From positions 2,480,001 through 2,544,000 of the forward strand of contig NZ_CP051217.1 of NCBI RefSeq assembly GCF_012516475.1: DNA of 64,000 nucleotides, given 5' to 3'. Each line of letters begins with the position of its first letter. Position 1 is the stretch's first letter. This stretch comes from Parasphingorhabdus halotolerans. GTDB taxonomy: Bacteria > Pseudomonadota > Alphaproteobacteria > Sphingomonadales > Sphingomonadaceae. Under the pieces are notes generated by a model. The model did no database searches. It saw only the letters and a program-made list of their open reading frames with translations, and was not told where the DNA came from. Shown piece by piece: positions 8,362-17,905 of this stretch. A program made the position numbers and the translations under genes.

Positions 8362-9465
8362 TCAGCCAACAGGTTCCTCGACGTTTAGCACCCCGCGCGC
8401 AACCTGATCGCGTTCGATGCTTTCGAACAGCGCCTTGAAATTGCCTTCGCCAAAACCATCATCGCCTTTGCGCTGGATAAATTCAAAGAACACCGGACCG
8501 ACCTGCGCTTCGGCAAAAATCTGGAGCAGCAAGCGAGGTTCGCCGCCTTCCGTTGTTCCATCAAGCAAGATGCCACGCGTTTGCAGCGCCTTTACGTCTT
8601 CGCCATGGCTCGGCAAACGGCCATCGAGCATCTCGTAATAGGTATTCGGCGGCGCGGTCATGAAGGGCACGCCAAGCTCTTTGAGCCTGTCCCAGCAGGC
8701 AATCAGATCATCGCAGATCAGAGCGATATGCTGGATACCTTCGCCGTTAAATTCGCGCAGGAATTCCTCGATTTGCCCCTTGCCGCCTTCGCCTTCTTCA
8801 TTGAGCGGGATGCGGATTTTGCCGTCCGGTGCGGTTAGCGCCTTGGAGGTGAGGCCGGTATATTCGCCTTTGATGTCAAAAAAGCGGATTTCGCGGAAGT
8901 TAAACAGCGTCTCGTAATAGTCCGCCCAATATTTCATCCGGCCGCCGTAGACGTTATGTGTCAGATGATCGATGGTGTGGAACCCTGCGCCCACAGGATG
9001 ACGGTCAACACCGGGTAGATATTCAAAATCAATGTCATAGATGGACAGGTTTTCGCTGCGCTCGCCGCCTTCATAGCGGTCCACCAGATAGAGGATCGCT
9101 CCACCAATGCCTCTGATGGCCGGAATGCGGAGTTCCATCGGGCCGGTTTCAATATTGACTGGCTCTGCGCCGTTCTCCAGCAAAAGAGCATAAGCTTTGC
9201 GGGCGTCTTTTACGCGAAAGGCCATGCCGCAAGCGGATGGACCATGCTCGCGGGCAAAATACCAGGCTGCCGATTTGGGTTCATAATTGATGATCAAATT
9301 AATGCCACCCTGCCGCCAGAGGTGGACGTCCTTGCTGCGATGATGGGCAATTTCGGTAAAGCCCATGACTGCGAATACCGGCTCCAACACGCCGCGCTCG
9401 GGTGCGCAGAATTCGACAAATTCAAAGCCGTCAAGACCGACGGGGTTTTCAAACAGATCAGCCAT
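8362..9465 (-). CDS. hppD: 4-hydroxyphenylpyruvate dioxygenase
   Basis: 367 residues, the usual HPPD length. It converts 4-hydroxyphenylpyruvate to homogentisate using non-heme iron. Two VOC-like halves are visible. The iron ligands are predicted as the His in [13 protein letters not shown], the His in [10 protein letters not shown] and the Glu in [17 protein letters not shown], with the C-terminal gate helix [16 protein letters not shown] 9465 is chosen because AAGGA precedes it at correct spacing and [19 protein letters not shown] is the normal N terminus; an upstream start at 9498 would add an atypical leader. It leads an apparent operon with the VOC and FAH genes and is divergent from an MFS transporter. 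Confidence 0.95.
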   Translation of the reverse strand: MADLFENPVGLDGFEFVEFCAPERGVLEPVFAVMGFTEIAHHRSKDVHLWRQGGINLIINYEPKSAAWYFAREHGPSACGMAFRVKDARKAYALLLENGAEPVNIETGPMELRIPAIRGIGGAILYLVDRYEGGERSENLSIYDIDFEYLPGVDRHPVGAGFHTIDHLTHNVYGGRMKYWADYYETLFNFREIRFFDIKGEYTGLTSKALTAPDGKIRIPLNEEGEGGKGQIEEFLREFNGEGIQHIALICDDLIACWDRLKELGVPFMTAPPNTYYEMLDGRLPSHGEDVKALQTRGILLDGTTEGGEPRLLLQIFAEAQVGPVFFEFIQRKGDDGFGEGNFKALFESIERDQVARGVLNVEEPVG

Positions 9466-9502
9466 TTGTTTTCCTTGAGATGCAATCGTGCAGAGCACGT
9501 TA

Positions 9503-9524
9503 TATAGTTACAAATGAAACTATA
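9503..9524. promoter_or_regulatory. Candidate operator between hppD and the MFS gene
   Basis: TATAGTT-N8-AACTATA is a perfect inverted repeat with 7-base arms, in the divergent promoter region. Its size fits a dimeric repressor of MarR or similar type. No regulator of that class lies next to it; the closest regulator is the Lrp/AsnC gene at 5541. The assignment rests on symmetry and position only. Confidence 0.45.
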
Positions 9525-9604
9525 GGGGATACGGGTTATTTATGCAAGGAAAATGGAATGCCGTCAGGCTTATGGCAAGCTGCGGTTATTCGGGGGAAGT
9601 TTCA

Positions 9605-10864
9605 ATGCAAAAGCGCCACCAACTGGTACTTATGGCCTTTCTGGCCATTTTCATTTGCTATATGGACCGTGTCGCGATTTCCGTGGCGATTATTCCAATG
9701 GTCGAGACTTATGGCTGGGACATGTCGACGCAGGGACTGGTTCTCTCCAGCTTCTTCGTCGGCTATTTGTTGACCCAGATAGTGGGCGGCAAACTGGCTG
9801 ATCGCTACGGTGGCAAGGTTGTGCTGGGCTTTGGCGTTTTTATCTGGTCGCTGTTCACCCTCATCGCGCCGCCTGCAGCGGCTCTGGGTGTGGCGGTGCT
9901 GATCGTTGCCCGTATTTTAATGGGCATGGGCGAGGCGGTTACCTTTCCGGCCATTTATGCACTATATGCGCGCTGGATACCTGTAAAGGAACGGTCCCGG
10001 TCAGCCGGATTTTCCAATAGCGGCATTCCCCTGGGTACCGTTTTTGCCCTTCTGGCGACGCCTGTCATTGTTGCGTGGTGGGGCTGGGAATGGGTGTTCT
10101 ACATATTTGGCGCAGCCGGATTTATCTGGTGTGCCCTCTGGCAAGTCCTGATCACGTCGAATCCGCGGAAGCAACAGGGGATTAGCCAGACCGAGCTGGA
10201 CCTGATTGCAGCGGACGCGATCGCAGATCGACCGGCTGCTGCAACGCCCTGGCGGGCGCTGATGGGAAATATGCCGGTGTGGGCAATCATCGTCGCGCAT
10301 TTCTGTAATAACTGGTGGTTCTATGTGCTGCTGGCATGGTTGCCGACTTTTGTGACCAAGGGGCTGGGTGTGGACTATGCCTCGGTCGGTCTGTTCGCGA
10401 TGATGCCGCATATTGCGCTGTTTCTGTTTATCAATATTTCCGGCATTGTCGCGGACCGGATGATTGGGACGGGCATGACGATTACGCGGGTGCGCAAGAT
10501 CATGATGCTGATCGGATTTGGTGGCAGCATCTCCGCATTGCTGCTTGTGGGACAGGCGCAAAGCGCAGTCGCGGCAATCACGATCATGACGATTGGCAGC
10601 GCGCTGGGCGCTTTTGCGGTCAGCGGTTTTTTCGTTAATCATATGGATATTGCGCCGGAACATGCCGGCACGCTGATGGGCATCACCAATACGGCAGGCA
10701 CAATCCCGGGCATTATCGGGGTGCTGGTGAGCGGGTGGATACTGGAAGTTACCGGATCATGGGCGCTGGTGTTCCAGGTTGCGGCCGGGGTTACCGCTTT
10801 CGGTCTGGTCTTTTATCTGATCTTTGGTAGCGGCGAGCGCCAGTTTGACGGGGCAGTGACTTAA
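9605..10864 (+). CDS. MFS transporter, anion:cation symporter type
   Basis: About 419 residues with roughly 12 membrane segments. The first is HQLVLMAFLAIFICYMDRVAIS, with the 'D-R' of the ACS family, followed by GGKLADRYGGK in the loop 2-3 motif and RSRSAGFSNSGIPLGTVFA in helices 4-5. The family carries organic acids such as sugar acids, phthalate or 4-hydroxyphenylacetate with protons. ATG 9605 is chosen because GGGGGAAG lies at ideal distance; an upstream ATG at 9542 lacks an RBS. Divergent from hppD, so an aromatic acid substrate is plausible (inference). Its stop codon overlaps the convergent dnaE2 stop. Confidence 0.88.
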   Translation: MQKRHQLVLMAFLAIFICYMDRVAISVAIIPMVETYGWDMSTQGLVLSSFFVGYLLTQIVGGKLADRYGGKVVLGFGVFIWSLFTLIAPPAAALGVAVLIVARILMGMGEAVTFPAIYALYARWIPVKERSRSAGFSNSGIPLGTVFALLATPVIVAWWGWEWVFYIFGAAGFIWCALWQVLITSNPRKQQGISQTELDLIAADAIADRPAAATPWRALMGNMPVWAIIVAHFCNNWWFYVLLAWLPTFVTKGLGVDYASVGLFAMMPHIALFLFINISGIVADRMIGTGMTITRVRKIMMLIGFGGSISALLLVGQAQSAVAAITIMTIGSALGAFAVSGFFVNHMDIAPEHAGTLMGITNTAGTIPGIIGVLVSGWILEVTGSWALVFQVAAGVTAFGLVFYLIFGSGERQFDGAVT

Positions 10865-13800
10865 TGAAAATCCCGAGACTTTGGCAGGATGCGAACATTG
10901 CGCGGATGGCCATGCCGGGTATATTGGGATGGCAGTGTAACTGGAGGGTATTTCACCGGCGTTTCCGCTGTGCCCGCTTGCTCACGTTCCTGTTGCCGAT
11001 CTTCCTTGCGATAAATCGGGCGTTTCACTTCATCAGCATGCATCATTGGGACCGGCGTTTGTCCCAGCGCAGTGATCTCATCCAGCATTTGCGTGCAATC
11101 CTCAACCCGGCTGACCATGAGATGCACAACGCCTTCGACGCTGCGTTGAACTTCACCCGTAGCCAGCATCAGCCGCGCAGCCATAACCGGACGGCGCATT
11201 TTTTCGAACCGGCTGGCCCATAGCAGCAGATTGGAGACACCGGTTTCATCCTCCAGCGTGATGAAGACCGCATTGCCCTTGCCGGGGCGTTGGCGGATCA
11301 GGACAACGCCGGCGACCTGCGCCCGTGATCCATTTTTGGCTCGCGCTATTTCTGCACAACTAAGCACGCCTAGCGAACGAAACCGCTCGCGCAGAAATTC
11401 CATCGGATGGCCTTTGAGCGATAATCTAACGCTTTGATAATCGGCCACAACATGCTCCCCCTTGGTCATCGCTGGCAGACGCGCATCTTCTTCCTCGGCA
11501 AGCTCTTTTGCCTGGGCGGCTTCGAAGAGGGGTAGTGTATTGACCGGCGTGCGGCGAACTTCCCAGAGCGCTTTGCGCCGGTCCAGTCCCAGCGAACGGC
11601 AAGCATCGGCATCGGCGAGCAGACGCAATGCACGGGCCGGCAGATTAGCTTTATGGGCGAGTTGTTCGATGGTTCTGAAAGGGCGCGCGGTGATAATTTT
11701 CTCGGCCCACTCCTCGCGGAAGCTGTCAATTTGACGGAAGCCGATCCGGAGAGCAACTTCTCCTCTCCCCTTCAGGGGAGAGACCGGGAGAGGGGGAGTC
11801 GGAGAAGCTGGCGCACTGCCCCCCTCCCAACCCTCCCCCTGAAGGGGAGAGGGCTTTCAACCTCAATCCCGTTATCCCACGCGCTATAATTCACATCGAC
11901 TTCTCGCACTTCCACCTCATGTTCACGCGCATCGCGGACAAGCTGCGCAGGGGCATAAAAACCCATTGGTTGCGAGTTAAGCAAGGCCGCTGCAAACACC
12001 GCTGGATAATGGCATTTGATCCAGCTGGAAATATAAACCAGTATCGCAAAGCTCTGCGCATGGCTTTCGGGAAAACCATAGCTGCCGAACCCCTCGATCT
12101 GCTTGTAGCAGCGCTCGGCAAATTCGCGCTCATAACCGCGCGCCACCATGCCTTCGATCATCTTCGCCTGGAAATGATGGATAGTGCCCACGTTCCTGAA
12201 AGTCGCCATTGCCCGCCGCAATTTATTGGCATCGCTGGCGGAGAAATCTGCCGCGACAATGGCGAGTTTCATTGCCTGTTCCTGAAACAGGGGCACGCCG
12301 CAGGTGCGGCCCAGCACGGTTTTTAACTCATCAGGATCATGTGGCGGGTTGGGTTTGGGATAGACCGTCTTTTCGATGCCGGAGCGCCGCCGCAGATAGG
12401 GGTGGACCATATCGCCCTCAATCGGCCCGGGCCGGACAATCGCGACCTGAATCACCAGATCATAAAATTCGCGCGGCTTCAGGCGCGGCAACATGTTAAT
12501 CTGCGCGCGGCTTTCGACCTGAAACACACCGATGCTGTCGCCCTTGCAGAGCATGTCATAGGTGACCGGGTCTTCGGTCGGGACGTTCTGGAGTGCCCAC
12601 TGCTGTTCTCCTTCCGGCCGTACCCCGATGCTCTCCATCAGATCAAACGCCTTGCGGATGCAGGTCAGCATACCGAGCGCCAATATGTCGACCTTCATCA
12701 GGCCGAGCGCGTCGATATCGTCCTTGTCCCACTCGATAAACGTGCGGTCTTTCATCGCTGCATTGTGGATCGGCACGGTTTCATCGAGCCGGTCTTGCGT
12801 CAGCACGAAGCCGCCGACATGCTGGGACAGGTGGCGGGGGAATTGCAATATCTGCCGCACCAGATCACCAACACGTTTGATCTCGGGGCTTTCGGGGTCA
12901 AGACCGGTTTCGGCAAAGCGATTATCCGGGGCGCTGCTCGAATAGCTGCCCCAGACGGTACTCGAGAGGCGGCTGGTAATATCTTCCGACAGGCCGAGCG
13001 CCTTGCCAACTTCGCGGATCGCGCTACGCGAACGATAATGGACGACAGTGGCGGCTATGCCTGCGCGATGGCGACCATAGCGCTCATATATATACTGGAT
13101 CACCTCTTCGCGTCGTTCATGTTCGAAGTCGACGTCAATGTCTGGCGGCTCCTTGCGCTCCTCGGAGATAAACCGCGAGAAAAGCAGGTCGTGCTTCATC
13201 GGATCAACCGAGGTGATGTGCAGCAAATAGCAGACCGCACTATTGGCTGCGCTGCCTCGACCCTGACATAATATCCCCTGATCGCGCGCCCATTTGACAA
13301 TGTCATGGACGGTCAGGAAATAGGGCGCATAATCCAGTTTCTCGATCAGCCGCAATTCTTCCTCGACTTTGGACCGCAGTCGTTCCGGGATGATCGTACC
13401 ATGTTTTTCATGGGCCGCAGACCAGGCGAGATGTTCGAGCCAATCCTGCGGCGTCCAGCCTTTCGGTACAGGCTCATCGGGATAATGGTAGCTGAGTTCA
13501 TCGAGGGTGAAGTCGATCAATCCAAGCAGCTTCTGCGTCTCGGCAATCGCCTCGGGATAATCCTTGAACAATCGCGCGATTTCTTCCGGTGGTTTGAGAT
13601 AGCGCTCGGCATTGGCAGCAAGCAGGTGACCTGCTTTGTCGATCGTGGTTTTCTGAGCAATGCAGGTGAGAATATCGTGCAGCGGGCGTTGCTCGGGGCG
13701 GTATAGAGCGGATCATTGGTGGCGAGCATGGGAATGCCGAGATGATCGGCCTGGCGGGCGAGCTGGACTAGGTGCCGTTTGTCCGGGCCCGATCGCGGCA

Positions 13801-14416
13801 TGGTTGCAGCAAGCCAGATATGGGAGGTGCAGGATTTGAGCGCCGCTATAAGCCCCTCCCCTTCAGGGGAGGGGTTGGGGTGGGGGTTGTCCTCACACAC
13901 CAAACTCAGAAGTTGGCATCGAGCCAACTCCTTCATACCCCACCCCTTCCCCCTCCCCTGAAGGGGAGGGGCTAATATTATCAAAGCCCAATCCTCCGAG
14001 CACCATTCCAGCAGGTCAGCGGCAAATAAGTGGCAATCACCTTTCTCGGCGCGCAGGTTCCCGGTCGAGAGCATCCGCGTCAGTCGCCCCCAGCCGCGCC
14101 GGTTTAGCGGATAGACAATGATATCTGGTGTCTCGTCGGCAAAGATCAGACGCGAGCCGACGATCAACTTGAGATCCGGCAGTTTGAGATCCGGCAGGGC
14201 GACCCCTTCCTCCTCCGCATCCTCCCGCGCTCTGCGCAGGGCAACATGCGCGCGTACGACGCCCGCAACGCTGTTGCGGTCGGCGATACCGATGCCTGTC
14301 ATGCCCAGTATCATTGCCTGGCTCACCATGGCGGCGGGGGAGGATGCACCGCGCAGGAAGCTGTAATGGGTGGAGGCGGCGAGTTCGGCGAAGGGAGGAG
14401 GGGTGATGACACTCAT
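10861..14416 (-). CDS. dnaE2: Error-prone DNA polymerase DnaE2/ImuC (reading frame broken in this sequence)
   Basis: About 1185 codons read across three frames. The PHP domain starts at [19 protein letters not shown], the polymerase catalytic acids are in [15 protein letters not shown], and the C-terminal OB domain is in [20 protein letters not shown]. It works with ImuA and ImuB in SOS translesion synthesis. Two palindromic elements interrupt the coding sequence: one in the PHP domain (13853-13971), read through in frame, and one near codon 860 (11761-11853). The frame is lost at 13694, where restoring one C gives the expected [12 protein letters not shown], and again inside the second element, also repaired by one base. 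Without the inserts the length is close to the family norm. Either sequence errors or a decaying gene. Confidence 0.88.
11761..11853. repeat. Double palindromic element inside dnaE2 (3' copy)
   Basis: CTCTCCCCTTCAGGGGAGAG and CCCTCCCCCTGAAGGGGAGAGG flank a spacer of about 45 bases. On the dnaE2 strand the element is translated as [12 protein letters not shown], and later [12 protein letters not shown] in the frame that rejoins DnaE2. A one-base shift is needed within it; the six-C run at 11819-11824 is a likely place. Confidence 0.85.
13853..13971. repeat. Double palindromic element inside dnaE2 (5' copy)
   Basis: CCCCTCCCCTTCAGGGG with GTTGGGGTGGGGG on the left is mirrored by TACCCCACCCC and CCCTCCCCTGAAGGGG on the right. 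The whole 119-base unit is read through in the DnaE2 frame as [12 protein letters not shown] ... [12 protein letters not shown], with no stop codon. It lies within the N-terminal PHP domain. Confidence 0.9.
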
Positions 14417-14428
14417 TTATCAGACACT

Positions 14429-14495
14429 CGCTCATTCTGAGCTTGTTGAAGGACCATCGCAAAAAGATGCTTCGACAGGCTCAGCACGAACGGAA
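14429..14495. repeat. Inverted repeat between imuB and dnaE2
   Basis: CATTCTGAGCTTGTTGAAGG on the left and CTTCGACAGGCTCAGCACGA on the right form an imperfect hairpin. It belongs to the same family as 8276-8340. It fills the short gap of the imuB-dnaE2 operon and may reduce read-through or stabilise the upstream message. Confidence 0.7.
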
Positions 14496-14513
14496 TTGGT
14501 GCCGCGCTCGTGT

Positions 14514-16078
14514 TCACGCAAATAACCCATGAACATACCAATCCGGATTGGTATGTTCTGCGCCATAAAGACCGTGGCGGAACAGCCAGTAGCGTCGTCC
14601 TTTGACATCCTCGACCCGGTAATAATCGCGGGTGAGGCCGCCTTTCCCCGTTTCATGACCATCTCCGCGCTGCCACCATTCCGAGGCGATGCGCTCCGGC
14701 CCTTCATAGCGGATCACCTGATGAGTTTTGCGCCGCCAGGTAAAACGATAAGGCGGCCCGTCGGGGACCTCAGCGATCACCTGCACGCGCTGTGGTGGAT
14801 CGAACATATGTAGAGGGCGTAGAGGTGGGTTTTTAGATGAAGATGCTTTCCACGGCATCGGAGCAGGCGCACTCAACATTGGCAATGCAAGCAAGCCCTG
14901 TTCAGGTATATGACTATCGGCTGGTATGAACCTCTGCACGCGTTCCCGACCAAGTCTTGTGCTAAGCTGGCTGACCAGAGCAAGCTCATCACCCTGACGA
15001 TCCTCGCCGCCTTCAAGCTTCAGTTGCTGCGGTGCCAGCGGCTCGGCTGCCACAATAAAAAGCCGGATTAGATCATAGCCAAAGCCAGGATTAAGTTCAT
15101 CGTTGAGTGCATCAATCCGCTCGCGCAGCAGCCGTTTGAACAGGGCATTGTCCCGGGTTGGTGCTCCGGTTTCAACGCCCAATCGCGCGACATCACCGTC
15201 ACAGCGAAACAGCATCATGCGGACCATTCGCGCGCCTTCCCCGCGTTCGTTTAAACGCTCGGCGGCTTCGGCAAACAGCTCCGACAGGCATATGAGCGCA
15301 GCATCAATATGGGCGAGAGGTTCGGCAAACCGGCGTTCGGTCACAACATTGCCAAGGCTGCGAACCGGATCAATCGGGCGGTCTTCGATGCCCAGCAACC
15401 GGTCGAGACGCAAGGTCAGTTCCATCCCGAAGCGCGCCGCCAGCCCTGCACGTGGCCGCTCTGCCAGATCACCTATCTTGTAAAGCCCGGCACGTTCCAG
15501 CGCCTGATGGGTTTTGCTATCCATGGCCAAAGCGGAAACAGGAAGCTGGGCTTCTGCGCCTTCTTTGAGACCGTGCCGCGCCAGCGCCAGCGCGGCATCG
15601 GGCGTGCCTGCCAGCGCCCAATGCACTGAATAACCTGCATTATCGAGCTGATCTTCGGCATCCTGCGCGAGCGCTTCTTCAGAGGCATAAAAATGTGTCG
15701 CACCGGTTATATCGAGGATCAGGCTATTGGGCGGATCGACCGCGACCATCGGCGTGTAGCGCTCACACGCTTCTGCCAGACGCCCGAGCAGGCGCGCATC
15801 ACCCAGCGGATCATAAGCAAAAACCAGCAAGTCCGGCACCCGCGCCCGCGCGTCCGCCAGATTCATGCCGGGTCCAAGACCCAGCGATAATGCCTGATGG
15901 TCTGCAGCAGCAATGACAACGGCCCCCGGACCTTCTCGGTCAGCGTAAAAGGCGCTTCATGCTGCCCGTGTGCCTTGATCAACCGCTCGCATGGCAGATG
16001 GGGGAGGAATAATGCCAAGGTCCGGCGTGTCTTCCGACTGCTGTTCGTGGCCAATGTCTCCAAAGATTCTATGTTCAC
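14514..16078 (-). CDS. imuB: Y-family polymerase-like protein ImuB (reading frame broken in this sequence)
   Basis: About 521 codons in two frames. The N terminus RRTLALFLPHLPCERL is the usual ImuB start, then the Y-family palm (ARVPDLLVFAYDPLGD, DITGATHFY) and the ImuB C-terminal signature DYYRVEDVKGRRYWLFRHG ending WYVHGLFA. ImuB lacks polymerase activity and links ImuC to the beta clamp. The frame breaks at the five-C run 15923-15927 (G run on the coding strand): adding one base gives TEKVRGAVVIAAADHQALSL, the expected continuation. As written, translation from 16078 stops after 71 residues and the rest opens only from ATG 15866. It overlaps imuA by about 120 bases in another frame. Confidence 0.87.
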
Positions 16079-16874
16079 GATTCCACTCCAGTCGGGCGCT
16101 CAGCCCATAGAGCCCGCTGCGATGGCGCAGCAGGGTGATATCAAAAGCGGGATGCCCCGAAGCATTGGCTTCCAGCGGAATGGACGGTGCCGCGCTAACC
16201 TGCCAGCGGCTAAACGCAGACGTGGGCAAGGGGTTGTCCGGATCAGAACCGGATCGCAGCAGCAGGGTCGGGACACCCGATTTCTGAGCCGACAACGACA
16301 GTCTCCGCGTTGCCGTCAGGTCCAGTCCCTTGGGTTTCTTGCCCGCCAGTTCCACAATGACCGCGCCCATGGCGGAAGAGCGCACCCCGTCTGCCGCTGC
16401 CCGCAGCGCCGCGATGCTATCGGGCGCAGCGACATGGATAATGCTGGCAGGATCAATTCCCAATTCGGCAAGACCCGGTGGGTAAAGTTTGCCTTGCCGC
16501 CGCGCTTCCCCGCTTTGGGTAATCCACAGGACCGGCTTGCTGTCGTCCCGGCACCGCTCCGCGAGCAGCAAAGCCATGGCCGCTGCGCTGGTGGCATCCG
16601 CTTTTTCGGCTGCATGCAGTTCATGCAACGCTCCGCGCGGCAAGCCATCTGCCGAGGCATTGCCGCGTAACGCGGCATCGATCCTGTCTATGCCAAAGGT
16701 GAAGTGGGATGGCGCACCACTCTCGCCTGCTGTCTTTACGCCAGACGCAGCCAATATCTTCGCGAGCCGCACCCGCAAGGCAGAAGATTTTGCTGACACC
16801 TCTTTGGGTACAGCAACAGGGTTAATGGGTGAGGCGTCGAAAGGCCTGCCCGAATCCGAATCGATATTGTTCAT
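15957..16874 (-). CDS. imuA: SOS mutagenesis protein ImuA
   Basis: 305 residues, RecA-like/SulA-like protein of the mutasome. The conserved block is FGIDRIDAALRG, then GLPRGALHELHAAEKADATS in place of a Walker A loop, PVLWITQSGEARRQGKLYPP and the later RLSLSAQKSGVPTLLLRSG. It starts the imuA-imuB-dnaE2 operon. The start ATG 16874 lies inside a LexA box, so transcription may begin at or just next to the start codon, or translation may begin further in (inference). The long tail after LEWNREHRIFGDIG overlaps the start of imuB. The frame is intact, unlike the next two genes. Confidence 0.9.
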   Translation of the reverse strand: MNNIDSDSGRPFDASPINPVAVPKEVSAKSSALRVRLAKILAASGVKTAGESGAPSHFTFGIDRIDAALRGNASADGLPRGALHELHAAEKADATSAAAMALLLAERCRDDSKPVLWITQSGEARRQGKLYPPGLAELGIDPASIIHVAAPDSIAALRAAADGVRSSAMGAVIVELAGKKPKGLDLTATRRLSLSAQKSGVPTLLLRSGSDPDNPLPTSAFSRWQVSAAPSIPLEANASGHPAFDITLLRHRSGLYGLSARLEWNREHRIFGDIGHEQQSEDTPDLGIIPPPSAMRAVDQGTRAA

Positions 16875-16883
16875 GGTTTGTTC
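16869..16883 (-). promoter_or_regulatory. LexA operator (SOS box) of imuA-imuB-dnaE2
   Basis: GTTC-ATGGTTT-GTTC is a perfect match to the alphaproteobacterial LexA box GTTC-N7-GTTC (GAAC-N7-GAAC on the coding strand). It overlaps the imuA start codon, since CAT at 16872-16874 is the reverse of ATG. The imuABC cassette is known to be LexA-controlled in this class. Confidence 0.85.
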
Positions 16884-17019
16884 TAAAATATAGAAAGAAC
16901 AGATTTGGTCAAGCGGACTCGTGCATAACTATGATCATTTCAGATAATCGCCAGCCATCGCATGGCGCTTGACTGAACCCTCAGCCTGACCGACATTGTT
17001 GCCAAATGGGAGAGAATCG

Positions 17020-17811
17020 ATGAAATCTGCGCTGCTGAGAATATCCGCTTTTTGCCTCGCGACTACCGCCTTCGGACCCCTGCCGGCATTGGCCAACCAT
17101 CATGAAGAAGCCGGCGCTGCGACCATTGATATAGCGATGACCAAGGCAGCTCTTGCCGCTTCCGAAAATCGTTCCGATGAAGACAAGGCCCGTGATGAAT
17201 CCCGAAAACCGGCTGAAGTGCTTGCCTTCATCGGGTTGAAAACTGGTGACACGGTGCTCGATCTGATTTCTTCCGGCGGCTGGTATAGCGTCGCTGCAGC
17301 CATAGCCACCGGCGCTAACGGCAAGGTTTATGCACAAAATCCGGCCGCTGCTCTGCAACTGCGCGATGGCGCTTATGAAAAAGAAATTGCCGCGCGGCTG
17401 GAGGCAAACAAACTACCGCAAATCGAGCGACTCAATAGTGAGATTGCAGACCTCGGTGTGCCTGATGGCAGCATAGACGTCGCGATCACTGCGCTGAATT
17501 TTCATGATGTGTATAACAGCTTCGGCGCAGAGGCTGCGACCGGAATGCTCGCGGCGGTGAAGGCCAAGCTCAAACCGGGCGGTGTATTTGGCGTGATCGA
17601 CCATGTTGGCGACCCTGATGGCGATAACACGGCCACTCACCGGATCGATCCTGACTTGGCCGTAGCAGCTGCGTCAGCCGCCGGCTTCATGGTCGAGCGC
17701 AATGATGAACTGTTGGAGGGAACCGGCGATGAGCATAGCAAAAATGTGTTTGATCCCGCCGTGCGCGGCAAGACCGACCGGTTTATATTAAAGCTGACGA
17801 AGCCGGAATAA
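17020..17811 (+). CDS. Exported methyltransferase-fold protein
   Basis: 263 residues. A Sec signal peptide (residues 1-26, ending PLPALA) precedes a SAM-methyltransferase-like fold: LKTGDTVLDLISSGGWYS in the motif I place, AAAIATGANGKVYAQNP, DVAITALNFHDVYN and LKPGGVFGVIDH. This matches the predicted exported methyltransferases grouped in COG4798. Motif I lacks the usual G-x-G-x-G loop. ATG 17020 follows GGGAGAG at good spacing. SAM is not expected in the periplasm, so the true role is unclear. It is divergent from imuA. Confidence 0.72.
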   Translation: MKSALLRISAFCLATTAFGPLPALANHHEEAGAATIDIAMTKAALAASENRSDEDKARDESRKPAEVLAFIGLKTGDTVLDLISSGGWYSVAAAIATGANGKVYAQNPAAALQLRDGAYEKEIAARLEANKLPQIERLNSEIADLGVPDGSIDVAITALNFHDVYNSFGAEAATGMLAAVKAKLKPGGVFGVIDHVGDPDGDNTATHRIDPDLAVAAASAAGFMVERNDELLEGTGDEHSKNVFDPAVRGKTDRFILKLTKPE

Positions 17812-17905
17812 ACACAGCCGAAAGAGCTTCGATTTTCCTTCTGGCATGACTTGATAAGCGCTGCCCGAAGCGCCAGATGATCTGTGTCTATCAAAGGGTG
17901 ACATA

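Noticed and set aside
12339..13271. Open frame of about 310 codons opposite dnaE2
   Set aside because: Antisense to clear DnaE2 sequence; no family signature or RBS.
13853..13971. Possible CRISPR or phage attachment site from the repeated G/C-rich units
   Set aside because: There are only single paired inverted repeats, no regular spacers, no cas or integrase gene.
15863..15866. imuB starting at ATG 15866 as a shortened gene
   Set aside because: The lost 70 codons encode the conserved ImuB N terminus in the adjacent frame, so the shift at 15923-15927 is a better explanation.
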